Assembly (NCBI GenBank): GCA_028819675.1
Contig: JAPPKT010000006.1
Location: 338 to 22,749 of the forward strand
DNA length: 22,412 nucleotides
Reading direction: 5' to 3'
DNA from: Caldilineaceae bacterium
GTDB lineage: Bacteria; Chloroflexota; Anaerolineae; Caldilineales; Caldilineaceae
Part shown: positions 8,371 through 15,882 of the stretch, piece by piece
Position numbering within the stretch: position 1 is the stretch's first letter
Layout: each line of letters opens with the position of its first letter
The notes under the pieces: generated by a model
Database searches by the model: none
Told to the model about the DNA's origin: nothing
Seen by the model: only the letters and a program-made list of their open reading frames with translations
Made by a program: the position numbers and the translations under genes

Positions 8371-9627
8371 ATGCGCCACTCGATACCGGTAGACTCTCTC
8401 GGTCCCCAAGCCCCGTCAATGGCGGAAGCCGTCGCCAACTGCGTCCATTGCGGCTTCTGTCTGCCGGCCTGCCCGACATACCTGGCGTTGGGGGAGGAGA
8501 TGGACTCGCCGCGCGGGCGCATCATTCTGATGAAGGGCGCGCTGGAAGGTGAGCTGTCCCAGGAGGAGGTGCTGCCGCACGTAGACCGATGCCTGGGCTG
8601 CCTGGCCTGCGTCACGGCGTGCCCTTCTGGGGTCGAGTACGGGGAACTGCTCACACCTTTTCGGGAGATGACGGAAAAAAGGCGTAGCCGTTCCGCAATG
8701 GAGGAATTGTCTCGCACGCTGACCAACCAGACGCTCCCCTACCCCGGACGATTCCGCGCCGCAGCAATGTTGGGACGCTATACGAAATTTCTCAAACCGT
8801 TCCTGCCCGCGGCGCTGCAAACGATGCTTGATCTGCTGCCCGAACGGTTGCCGCCGCGCGTCGCTCTGCCGCGACTGGCGCCGGCTCGGGGGGAGCAGCG
8901 GGCGCGAGTTGCGCTGCTGAGCGGCTGCGCCCAACAAGTGCTAGCCCCTGGGATCAACAGCGCCACCGTCGAGGTTTTGACCAGCAATGGTGTAGAAGTG
9001 GTCATCCCGCCGCGCCAAGTTTGTTGCGGCGCACTTTCGATGCATACCGGCGCGGCAGACCAGGCGCGGGCGCTGGCCCGACGCAACTTCGACGCGTTCA
9101 ACCTGGACGACCTCGATGCAGTGGTGACCAACGCGGCTGGTTGTGGTTCCGGCATGCACGAGTACCCTTTGCTGTTTGCAGGCGAGGCAGAAGAGCAGGC
9201 GGCGCGAGAGTTCGCCGACAAGGTGCAGGATTTGACGGTCTTCCTGGACGCACTCGGCATCGAGCCGCCGCCTGCATTGCCTGCGCCGATGACGGTCGCG
9301 TATCACGACGCCTGCCATCTTGCGCACGCGCAGGGCGTGACGGACGCGCCGCGCCGTCTGCTGGGGGCGATACAGAATCTTACTCTTGTTCCGATTCCCG
9401 AGGGGGAGATCTGCTGTGGGTCGGCGGGGAGCTATAATATCGAACAGCCGGAGATTGCCGCCCAGCTGGGCCAGCGCAAGGCCGAAGCCATTCTCGGAAC
9501 CGGCGCGCAGGCCGTGGTCACCGGCAACATCGGCTGCATGACCCAGATCGACAGCCATTTGCAGAGGCTTGGGAAACCGCTGCCTATCTTCCATACGGTT
9601 GAGCTTCTAAGCGGAACGGTAGTGTGA
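8371..9627 (+). CDS. glcF: Glycolate oxidase iron-sulfur subunit GlcF-like
   Basis: This 418-residue protein is the iron-sulfur subunit that passes electrons from the flavin subunits toward the quinone pool. Two 4Fe-4S motifs lie near the N-terminus: [12 protein letters not shown] with C24, C27, C30 and C34, and [12 protein letters not shown] with C74, C77, C80 and C84. Two CCG (heterodisulfide-reductase-like) domains follow, marked by [12 protein letters not shown] and [11 protein letters not shown], with [11 protein letters not shown] between them. Length and order match GlcF. The ribosome-binding site at 8371 is weak, and an in-frame ATG at 8419 is an alternative that would still keep both clusters. 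It is the last plus-strand gene before a convergent spacer. Confidence 0.92.
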   Translation: MRHSIPVDSLGPQAPSMAEAVANCVHCGFCLPACPTYLALGEEMDSPRGRIILMKGALEGELSQEEVLPHVDRCLGCLACVTACPSGVEYGELLTPFREMTEKRRSRSAMEELSRTLTNQTLPYPGRFRAAAMLGRYTKFLKPFLPAALQTMLDLLPERLPPRVALPRLAPARGEQRARVALLSGCAQQVLAPGINSATVEVLTSNGVEVVIPPRQVCCGALSMHTGAADQARALARRNFDAFNLDDLDAVVTNAAGCGSGMHEYPLLFAGEAEEQAAREFADKVQDLTVFLDALGIEPPPALPAPMTVAYHDACHLAHAQGVTDAPRRLLGAIQNLTLVPIPEGEICCGSAGSYNIEQPEIAAQLGQRKAEAILGTGAQAVVTGNIGCMTQIDSHLQRLGKPLPIFHTVELLSGTVV

Positions 9628-9630
9628 CCA

Positions 9631-9647
9631 AGAACTGCGAGAGTTCT
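9631..9647 (+). terminator. Hairpin just after glcF
   Basis: AGAACT and AGTTCT form a perfect 6-bp stem with a 5-base loop (gcgag), three bases after the glcF stop codon. Only a cctt follows, so this is a weak intrinsic terminator at best. Confidence 0.35.
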
Positions 9648-9800
9648 CCTTCGATCCGCAAAGGGTTGGTACTTCGCCCGATCCAAACTGGCGAGAACGG
9701 TCTTTAGCCAAACGTTAACTGCCTCTTTCAGCCCGTTTAACCCACCTTTTCCAAACTGAAAGTCAAAGCAGCCAACCTCTCACTTCAGGGAACGAATGGC

Positions 9801-9827
9801 AGTCCGGCTCTGACGCCGGACTTTCTC
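9801..9827 (+). terminator. GC-rich hairpin in the convergent spacer
   Basis: AGTCCGGC and GCCGGACT form a perfect 8-bp stem with a 6-base loop (tctgac), followed by ttctc. It lies between convergent genes and could end transcription from the glc side. The T-tract is short. Read from the minus strand, no T-run follows. Confidence 0.45.
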
Positions 9828-9939
9828 GCAGAAAATTCCGGGATACCGGGCTTTGTCAAGTGCGCTTCGAAGCATTTCGGCGACGGCCCAAAGGTGTGAT
9901 TCGTTCGGAGGATGGACCACACCTTCTCCTCTTTCTTTG

Positions 9940-10845
9940 TCAGTCGACCAGAATTGGGAAGCCTGAGCTGCGGGTCAATTCGGCGTATAGTTTACTAAGG
10001 CGCTGGGTGACGGGCCCGCCGTCTCCTGTGCCAATGGTCCGTCCATCCAACTCGATCACCGGTGTCAACTCGCCCATTGTGCCTGTGCAGAACAGCTCAT
10101 CGGCCCGGTAAAGCTCGGGCAGCGAAATGTCGCGCACTTCCGCGAGAATCCGGTGTGTCTGACAGAGATCCAACACTGTGGCTCGCGTGATACCCTCGGG
10201 GCAGGCGTGGGTATGGGGTGTTGCAACCACACCGCGTTTGACGAGGAACAGGTGCGTCGCGTTTGTTTCGGCAACGAAGCCGTTCAGGTCCAGCATCACG
10301 GCATCGTCGACACCTGCTGCATTTGCCTGGATCTTGGCCAGTATCGAGTTAAGCATATTGCACGAGTGGATGTTCTGGTCCAGACAGTCTGGAGGAATAC
10401 GGCGAATGCCGGAGGTGATCAGGCGGATGCCACTAAGGTCGTAGACCGGCGGTTTGTGTTCGGCCAGTACGATGAGCGTAGTGCCGCTCGTATTGATACG
10501 GGGGTCCATGCCGCTTGTGTACTTTACGCCGCGGGTGAGGGTCAGGCGGACGTGGACATTGTCCTGCATTTCATTGGCTTGCAGCGTACGCCGCACCTGC
10601 TTCACGATCTCCTCTTTCGGGGGTATTCCTTCATAGGCGAGGGCCTTTGCACCGTCCAGGAGGCGGTCGAGATGCTCTTCCAGTTTGAAGATACGACCGT
10701 CATAGAGTCGCAGGCCCTCCCAGACGGCGTCGCCATTTTGCACGGAAGAGTCGAAAGGGCTAACGCCGGCCTCGTCCCGATGGACCAGCCGGCCGTCGAT
10801 GTTGACGAGAAGATGGCGATTGGCTTCGTAGAATTTCTGCAACAT
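9940..10845 (-). CDS. Class IV aminotransferase-like protein, PLP lysine replaced by His
   Basis: This 301-residue protein has the fold type IV PLP family layout (branched-chain and D-amino-acid aminotransferases). Visible features are GDAVWEGLRLYDGRIFKLEEHLDRL (in pieces: GDAVWEGLRLYDG, then FKLEEHLDRL), the VAETNATHLF motif with the conserved Glu at 193 that contacts the PLP ring, CPEGITRATVLDL, and GTMGELTPV at 255-263. In known enzymes the Schiff-base lysine sits in a segment like IKSLNxL; here that segment reads IHSCNML, placing His at 160 where Lys is expected. The codon is cac, two changes from any Lys codon, so it is not a single-base error. The ATG has AGGAG 7-8 bases upstream. It follows the sulfotransferase-like gene by 34 bases. 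It may be a non-transaminating relative of BCAT. Confidence 0.88.
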   Translation of the reverse strand: MLQKFYEANRHLLVNIDGRLVHRDEAGVSPFDSSVQNGDAVWEGLRLYDGRIFKLEEHLDRLLDGAKALAYEGIPPKEEIVKQVRRTLQANEMQDNVHVRLTLTRGVKYTSGMDPRINTSGTTLIVLAEHKPPVYDLSGIRLITSGIRRIPPDCLDQNIHSCNMLNSILAKIQANAAGVDDAVMLDLNGFVAETNATHLFLVKRGVVATPHTHACPEGITRATVLDLCQTHRILAEVRDISLPELYRADELFCTGTMGELTPVIELDGRTIGTGDGGPVTQRLSKLYAELTRSSGFPILVD

Positions 10846-10879
10846 GGTTCACAACTCCTGGGCTCCACAGCCGGCGCCG

Positions 10880-11638
10880 TCAACCCGGCACTGAACCCCG
10901 ACCCTGATCTCTTGTCGTCAGGCGGAAGCGATACAGTTCCTGGTAGGCAGACTGCGCCTGGGCGAGAAGGTCCTGCAGCTGCGGCGGGGGCTGTTCGCTT
11001 TTGGGGCGGTACGGGGCGAAGCCGGTCGATTTTTCCACGGCTGCGTACCAGTACGGCGCCCATAGGCCGTCGCTGTCGCGGCGGCCCGGCGGCCAGGAGA
11101 GCATTTTCTCGGAGAAGGGCACTGCGACTGCTTCACACAGCAACATGAGCGTGCCGCGGGGATCCTCCAACACGTCCTGGCTGTCGATGACGGGAGGAAT
11201 CGAGCCGGTGTTGCGGCGGACGGTATCGAAAAGCCGCAGCAGTTGGGGGAAGCCGAGATCCAGAAGCGTGGGCTGTGACCGTACCTTAATATAGGAGGTA
11301 ATGACCTCAACCGGGGACCGAATCAGGAAGCAGTTGGTCAGCTTGTCCAGCCAGTTCAACTCGATATGGTCCAACATGTGGTGGGCCATATGCTTCTGAT
11401 ACCAGATCGTCGCGCCCCCCGGCAGAGGGTCTACTGTTAGTGTGCGAGCGACAACGCGCCAGTCATTCTCATAGCCGGCGATGATTTCATCACTGGCAGG
11501 GTGATCGATGCCGGTGAACTGCAGGTAGTGAGCATAGAACGGCTCGTCGATCACCGTCGTGTCCGGACGGTTTTCCCAGGCACGCATGAGCGCCGTTGAA
11601 ATGGTGCGCGGCGCACACCACATGGCAATCCGAGTCAT
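10880..11638 (-). CDS. Sulfotransferase-like protein
   Basis: This 252-residue protein has a P-loop sulfotransferase-like fold. The 5'-phosphosulfate-type loop is CAPRTISTALMRAW (residues about 8-21), and a 3'-phosphate-type motif RSPVEVITSY lies at 107-116. Other blocks are VIDEPFYAHYL, KHMAHHM and DGLWAPYWY. The start at 11638 is chosen because GAGG lies 6-9 bases before it and homologues usually begin a few residues before the loop; a 13-residue extension from 11677 is possible. It is directly upstream of the class IV aminotransferase-like gene. From memory, plant BCAT-like proteins fuse this kind of domain, in this order, to an aminotransferase domain. Real sulfotransferase activity is unproven, and the substrate is unknown. 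Confidence 0.8.
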   Translation of the reverse strand: MTRIAMWCAPRTISTALMRAWENRPDTTVIDEPFYAHYLQFTGIDHPASDEIIAGYENDWRVVARTLTVDPLPGGATIWYQKHMAHHMLDHIELNWLDKLTNCFLIRSPVEVITSYIKVRSQPTLLDLGFPQLLRLFDTVRRNTGSIPPVIDSQDVLEDPRGTLMLLCEAVAVPFSEKMLSWPPGRRDSDGLWAPYWYAAVEKSTGFAPYRPKSEQPPPQLQDLLAQAQSAYQELYRFRLTTRDQGRGSVPG

Positions 11639-11694
11639 TGTTGTCCTCAAACTGCAGTGGATATGGGTTGGCGGCACGTAATTCGCTGATCCAT

Positions 11695-12420
11695 CTAGCT
11701 ACTGACCACGCCCGTTGTCGCCTTCATCCATCCTGCCAGTGTTTCAGCCAGCAGACAGAACCGTCCGAGGCTGGCGAGACTATAGGTATCAGAGCTTAGA
11801 ATAGTGTGCGCCGTCTGTGACTCTCCTTCAAGCAGTTCGAGACGCACATATCCGCGCCGTATCTGGTCACCTGCGCCGTTTCCGTCAGTCTCATGGCGGT
11901 TGAATGCGGCGAAAGTGCCATTTCTGCCATTGCGAGTGTGCAGGTGGGCGAGATCGCCGTTGTGAACTCCAGGAGAGGAATCGTGTTCCTCCTCGAGTAC
12001 AGGCGGAGCGATGATGCTCTGGCCCAGACTGAGCTCCTCGTGATCTTCTCCGATCAAGGAGCCCGTCGACTCCGCGGGGCCGCCTTTTTCAGGGGAAAGG
12101 GAGTCCCAAGTCGGGATTCTGGCGGCCTGCTCGGCAGGCTCAGTTTCCCGGTGAGACTGCGGAGAACCTTTGCGGTAACTGATCTGCAGTTTACAGGGCT
12201 CGCCGACTTGCCAGGAAACGACTCCGTCGCGCGTTTGAATGCATGCGACCCGGCTTCGTAGATGGTAACGAATGGTCACCAGATCATCGCCTTCCACTTC
12301 AAGACTCGTCATTTCTCTCCGCAGATTCTGCGGCAGCGACTGCGACAGCTGCGGCAGGGAAGTCGATGGGAAAGCATAGGATCGAATTCGCACAAACTCT
12401 CTGTCGATCAACCTTAACAT
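11695..12420 (-). CDS. Hypothetical protein overlapping the peptidase gene
   Basis: I do not recognise this 241-residue protein. Its ATG lies inside the last codons of the peptidase gene (ATG and TAA overlap within cgATGTTAAg), with gggag 9 bases before it, which suggests translational coupling and a real gene. Residues 1 to about 90 look folded, with SLEVEGDDLVTIRYHLRSRV and VVSWQVGEPCKLQISYRKG. Residues about 90-185 are rich in Ser, Glu, Gly, His and Pro and look disordered. The last 55 residues again look helical (YVRLELLEGE, LASLGRFCLLAETLAGW). There is no signal peptide or membrane segment. A 122-codon frame on the opposite strand (11893-12261) is judged a shadow. The sulfotransferase-like start follows 56 bases downstream. 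Confidence 0.6.
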   Translation of the reverse strand: MLRLIDREFVRIRSYAFPSTSLPQLSQSLPQNLRREMTSLEVEGDDLVTIRYHLRSRVACIQTRDGVVSWQVGEPCKLQISYRKGSPQSHRETEPAEQAARIPTWDSLSPEKGGPAESTGSLIGEDHEELSLGQSIIAPPVLEEEHDSSPGVHNGDLAHLHTRNGRNGTFAAFNRHETDGNGAGDQIRRGYVRLELLEGESQTAHTILSSDTYSLASLGRFCLLAETLAGWMKATTGVVSS

Positions 12421-14567
12421 CGTCCACTGCTCCCGTCATTGAAAGGGACAGATTCAGTGGTGTCCAAAATGAACGCGTACTCCAAGGCAACCTCCTCCAG
12501 GTAATCGTAGCGGCCGGATTTACTGAAGTGACCGGCCCCCATCTCGGTATTGAGTAGTAGCGGGTTATCGTCGGTCTTGCACGCCCGCAGTTTGGCCACC
12601 AACTTGGCTGGCTCCCAATATTGCACTCTCGGATCGTTGAGGCCCGCGGTGGCCAGAATGGCCGGGTAGTCCTTGGCCTCGACGTTGTCATAGGGTGAAT
12701 AGCTCTTCATGTAGTGGTAGTACTCCGGATCGGCCGGGTTGCCCCATTCCTCCCATTCGATGACCGTTAAGGGGATGTTGGCGTCGAGCATAGTGTTAAC
12801 GACGTCGACAAAGGGAACACCGGCGACGACGCCTGCGAACAGATCCGGCCGCATGTTGGTCACGGCGCCCATCAGCAGGCCGCCGGCGCTGCGGCCGCTG
12901 ATCACCAGGCGCCTTGGCGATGTATAGCCGCTATCAATGATAGCCTCCGCGCAGGCAATGAAATCGGTGAAGGAGTTCTTCTTTTTGAGATATTTGCCGT
13001 CTTCTTTCCATTGTCTTCCCATCTCACCGCCGCCGCGAATATGAGCGTAGGCGACTACGAAGCCCCGTTGCAGCAGACTCACAAGGTTGCTGCTGAAGAA
13101 GGGATCGTAGCTCATGCCATAGGAGCCATAGCCGATCAGTAAGCAGGGGTTCTGGCCGTCTTTTTCCAGTTCGGCGGGGTAGACAAGCGAAACCGGCACT
13201 CGGACCCCGTCGGTCGCGGACGCCCAGATACGCTCGGTCGTGTAGGCCGCGGGATCATAGCCGTTCACTTCGTCCTGTTTACGCAGCGTACGGTTGCGAT
13301 TTCCCATTTCATAGTCGAAGACTGTCGGCGGGGAGACAAGAGAAGTGTAGCGATAACGCAAAACCTGACTGTTGAAATCAGGATTCTGGCCGCGGGAGAC
13401 TGTATTGACAGGCTCCAACTGTTCGATACGGTGCGAGGAAGACTCTTCGCCCCTGAAAAAGGCCCCGGTGTGCAGGTCCTGAATGCGGATGTGAGTAAGA
13501 CCGCTTTCCCGCTCCCAGACGACCAGGAAGTCCTGAAACGGTTCGATATGGTCCAGCATGACCTCTGCGGAATGAGGAATCAGTTCCTGCCAGCTTTCTC
13601 TGGCGGGCGCGTCGATCGGCGCCGCCATCACGCGAAAATTCTCCGCCTCCCAGTTTGTAAGAATTAGGAAGCGTTCCTCACCGGTCGGTCCGTTATGGTG
13701 CGTGACGAAATACTCCATGTCCTGGACACGCGGCTGAATCAGGAAGGGCTGACCTCCAGGATTCTCAGCGTCTATGGCATGGACTTCGGTGGTTACGGCA
13801 CTGCCGAGGGCGAAGAAGATGTAGCGCTCGCTCTTGGCCTTATAGAGCCGCAGAAAGAAGCGCTCATCCTCTTCATGATAGACGACCTCGTCATCGGCAG
13901 CCGGTTCGCCTAGGCGGTGGCGGTGCAGTTTGAAGGGCCGAAGGGCGGGGTCGAGGGTGGTGTAGTAGAGTGTGCGATTGTCGTTGCCCCATTCGAGCCC
14001 GTAGTACGTGTTTTCGATCCGGTCCGGCAGCAGTTCGCCGGTTTCCAGATCCTTGACCTGCAGCGTGTATGTTTCCGACCCGTCGGTATCGAGGGCAAAG
14101 GCCAGGAGTGAATGGTCGGGACTGACCGAGAAATTTCCCATGCGCAGGTAGTTGCGCCCTTCTGCCTCGAGGTTCAGGTCTATCAACACCTGTTCGTCGG
14201 CGTTCAGACTGCCCTTTTTGCGACAGTAGATTCGATACTGCTTGCCCTCTTCTTCGCGGTGGTAGTAGAAATAGCCGCCGTGGGCAACGGGCACCGATTC
14301 ATCGGTCTCCTGGATACGACTCTTCATTTCGTCGTAGAGTGTTTCTTGCAGAGCCTCAGTATGGGCCAGCATCGCTTCCGTATATCTGTTTTCGGCTTCG
14401 AGATAGGCCAGAACGGCCGGGTTGTCGCGCTCCCGCAACCAATAGTATAGGTCGACTCGTTCGTCGCCGTGATTGCGATGGGTGACGGGCCGTACCGTCG
14501 CCACCGGTGGCTTCAGGTTCGCTTGTGACTCTGGCACAGCAGAGCACTCGCCAGTCAGAACTGACAT
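12414..14567 (-). CDS. ptrB: S9 family peptidase, oligopeptidase B-like
   Basis: This 717-residue serine peptidase belongs to the prolyl oligopeptidase (S9A) family and most resembles oligopeptidase B, a cytoplasmic enzyme cleaving short peptides after basic residues. The N-terminal segment holds the family's HGDERVDLYYWLRERDNPAV region. Residues about 110-430 form the beta-propeller. The C-terminal alpha/beta-hydrolase domain has RGGGEMGRQW, S560 in GRSAGG, D645 in LNDPRV and H680 in MGAGHFSKSGR. The spacings of 85 and 35 residues equal those of E. coli oligopeptidase B as I recall it (S532, D617, H652). There is no signal peptide. GAGG lies well placed before the ATG. It is the first gene of a four-gene minus-strand run. 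The role of a peptidase beside a sulfotransferase and aminotransferase is not evident. Confidence 0.92.
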   Translation of the reverse strand: MSVLTGECSAVPESQANLKPPVATVRPVTHRNHGDERVDLYYWLRERDNPAVLAYLEAENRYTEAMLAHTEALQETLYDEMKSRIQETDESVPVAHGGYFYYHREEEGKQYRIYCRKKGSLNADEQVLIDLNLEAEGRNYLRMGNFSVSPDHSLLAFALDTDGSETYTLQVKDLETGELLPDRIENTYYGLEWGNDNRTLYYTTLDPALRPFKLHRHRLGEPAADDEVVYHEEDERFFLRLYKAKSERYIFFALGSAVTTEVHAIDAENPGGQPFLIQPRVQDMEYFVTHHNGPTGEERFLILTNWEAENFRVMAAPIDAPARESWQELIPHSAEVMLDHIEPFQDFLVVWERESGLTHIRIQDLHTGAFFRGEESSSHRIEQLEPVNTVSRGQNPDFNSQVLRYRYTSLVSPPTVFDYEMGNRNRTLRKQDEVNGYDPAAYTTERIWASATDGVRVPVSLVYPAELEKDGQNPCLLIGYGSYGMSYDPFFSSNLVSLLQRGFVVAYAHIRGGGEMGRQWKEDGKYLKKKNSFTDFIACAEAIIDSGYTSPRRLVISGRSAGGLLMGAVTNMRPDLFAGVVAGVPFVDVVNTMLDANIPLTVIEWEEWGNPADPEYYHYMKSYSPYDNVEAKDYPAILATAGLNDPRVQYWEPAKLVAKLRACKTDDNPLLLNTEMGAGHFSKSGRYDYLEEVALEYAFILDTTESVPFNDGSSGRC

Positions 14568-14578
14568 TAAAGATCCTC

Positions 14579-14595
14579 ACATGCAATTGTCATGT
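14579..14595. promoter_or_regulatory. Inverted repeat upstream of the peptidase gene
   Basis: ACATG and CATGT flank a 7-base centre (caattgt) that itself contains the palindrome CAATTG. It lies 12 bases before the peptidase start and between it and the candidate -10, so it could be an operator or chance. Confidence 0.2.
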
Positions 14596-14622
14596 ACTGC
14601 GTCAAGGGGGTACCGCGGGACC

Positions 14623-14628
14623 ATTATA
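14623..14628 (-). promoter_or_regulatory. Candidate -10 element for the peptidase operon
   Basis: A perfect TATAAT reads on the minus strand about 55 bases before the peptidase ATG. I find no good -35 at 16-18 bases, so confidence is low. An overlapping TATAAT (14625-14630) also reads on the plus strand, because the site is palindromic. Confidence 0.3.
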
Positions 14629-14761
14629 ATGTATCAATGTTAGATGCCCTATTTCTGAGAGTGGTGAAAAATTTGACAAAGAATTGGGCGTCGTGTAGCC
14701 TATCACCGGTTCCTCCGGTCAGGCGTCCCAAGCGTGTTGAGGCAATGGGGACGCGGGCCCT

Positions 14762-14789
14762 TTGACCAGCTCAGGCAGCAAGATAGAAT
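14762..14789 (+). promoter_or_regulatory. Sigma-70-type promoter of the sugar transporter operon
   Basis: TTGACC (14762-14767), a 16-base spacer and TAGAAT (14784-14789) each match the consensus at five of six positions. The expected transcript start near 14796 leaves a leader of about 63 bases before the GTG at 14860. This also argues against the longer upstream start of the permease gene at 14734. A second, poorer candidate starts with TTGACA at 14673-14678, but its -10 (TAGCCT) is weak. Confidence 0.45.
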
Positions 14790-14801
14790 ATGCTTTTGCT
14801 G

Positions 14802-14820
14802 CGGCCATTCAAGATGGCCG
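14802..14820 (+). promoter_or_regulatory. Inverted repeat at the start of the transporter transcript
   Basis: CGGCCAT and ATGGCCG form a perfect 7-bp inverted repeat with a 5-base centre (tcaag). It begins 12 bases after the predicted -10, so it covers the first transcribed bases. It could be a repressor operator or a leader hairpin. Confidence 0.4.
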
Positions 14821-14859
14821 GACAGACTGTATTCCCCTGTGTCACCAGGAAATTCTCAA

Positions 14860-15873
14860 GTGATCACCGAGAAGCAGTTGGACAGACAGGCCTCGTCGTC
14901 GCCAGGCCCGCACGGGTCTGAACAACCGGCGTCACTGAGTGAATCCTTCTTGCACCGGCTCTTCGGCAACCAGCGGGAGTTCAAAACGAATCTTTCGTTG
15001 CTCTCGATGTCGCTTCCGGGAATCGTCCTGCTCTTCATTTTCGCCTACCTGCCCATGCTGGGCATTGTCATCGCCTTCAAGGACTACCGCTTCAATCTGG
15101 GAATCCTGGGCAGCGAATGGGTCGGATTCCGGAATTTCGAATTTCTATTCGGGACGGATGCAGCCTTCCGAATCACGCGCAATACACTGCTGATGAATCT
15201 CCTATTCATCAGCACGACTACCGTATGTGCGTTGACGGTTGCGATACTGATGAACGAGGCCTATCGCAGCCGCATGAGCAAGTACTATCAGACGATGCTG
15301 TTTTTCCCTTACTTCATCTCCTGGGTGATTGTCAGCTACTTCGTCTTTGCATTCCTCAATGGCCAGACCGGGCTGATCAACCAGTGGGTAGATGCACTCC
15401 AACTGGATCGGATTGCCTGGTACCGGTCACCGGAATACTGGCCGGTCATCCTGGTGCTCGCCAATTTGTGGAATGGAATCGGTTTCAGCAGTATCATCTA
15501 CCTGGCTGGGATTCTCGGCATTTCCCCGGAGTTGTTCGAAGCGGCCAAAATCGACGGTGCGGGCAAGATGCAACAGATCCGTTTCATCACCTTGCCGATG
15601 CTGTACCCGATGATCATCATTCTCACGCTGCTGGCAATTGGCCGCATTTTTCATGCCGACTTCGGTCTGTTCTTCTTTTTGCCCCGAGATAATCCGCTGC
15701 TCTATTCCACGACCGACGTCATCGACACATTTGTATACCGTTCACTGGTCGAGCTGGGTGAGATCAGCATGGCCGCGGCAGCCGGCTTTTACCAGTCGTT
15801 TGTCGGATTCCTGCTGGTCGTGGGGGCCAACTGGGTGGTACGACGAGTCAACGAAGACTACGCACTGTATTAG
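14860..15873 (+). CDS. Sugar ABC transporter permease, LplB-like
   Basis: This 337-residue inner-membrane permease belongs to the LplB/YteP-type binding-protein-dependent transport family that imports oligosaccharides. About six hydrophobic segments are visible, beginning with LPGIVLLFIFAYLPMLGIVIAF. The EAA loop that docks with the ATPase reads EAAKIDGAGKMQQI, from residue 227. The start is set at GTG 14860, with AGGA 9 bases before it and a promoter just upstream. An upstream in-frame GTG at 14734 would add a 42-residue Cys/Arg-rich tail with no family counterpart and would begin before the promoter. The first roughly 45 residues are a polar cytoplasmic tail. The partner permease starts 9 bases after its stop. 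Confidence 0.9.
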   Translation: MITEKQLDRQASSSPGPHGSEQPASLSESFLHRLFGNQREFKTNLSLLSMSLPGIVLLFIFAYLPMLGIVIAFKDYRFNLGILGSEWVGFRNFEFLFGTDAAFRITRNTLLMNLLFISTTTVCALTVAILMNEAYRSRMSKYYQTMLFFPYFISWVIVSYFVFAFLNGQTGLINQWVDALQLDRIAWYRSPEYWPVILVLANLWNGIGFSSIIYLAGILGISPELFEAAKIDGAGKMQQIRFITLPMLYPMIIILTLLAIGRIFHADFGLFFFLPRDNPLLYSTTDVIDTFVYRSLVELGEISMAAAAGFYQSFVGFLLVVGANWVVRRVNEDYALY

Positions 15874-15882
15874 GCCGCCTCC

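Larger units (their letters stand above)
9628..9939. other. Convergent intergenic spacer
   Basis: This 312-base gap separates glcF (plus strand) from the aminotransferase (minus strand), which converge on it. It holds two perfect inverted repeats, listed separately. No supported gene was found in it. Confidence 0.7.

Noticed and set aside
10153..11148. 331-codon plus-strand open frame across the aminotransferase and sulfotransferase genes
   Set aside because: It runs antisense to two genes with clear family motifs, and its protein has no recognisable pattern; it is a product of GC-rich third positions.
14734..14859. Upstream GTG start extending the LplB-like permease by 42 residues
   Set aside because: It lies before the best promoter, the added residues are Cys/Arg-rich without family counterpart, and the GTG at 14860 has a good ribosome-binding site.
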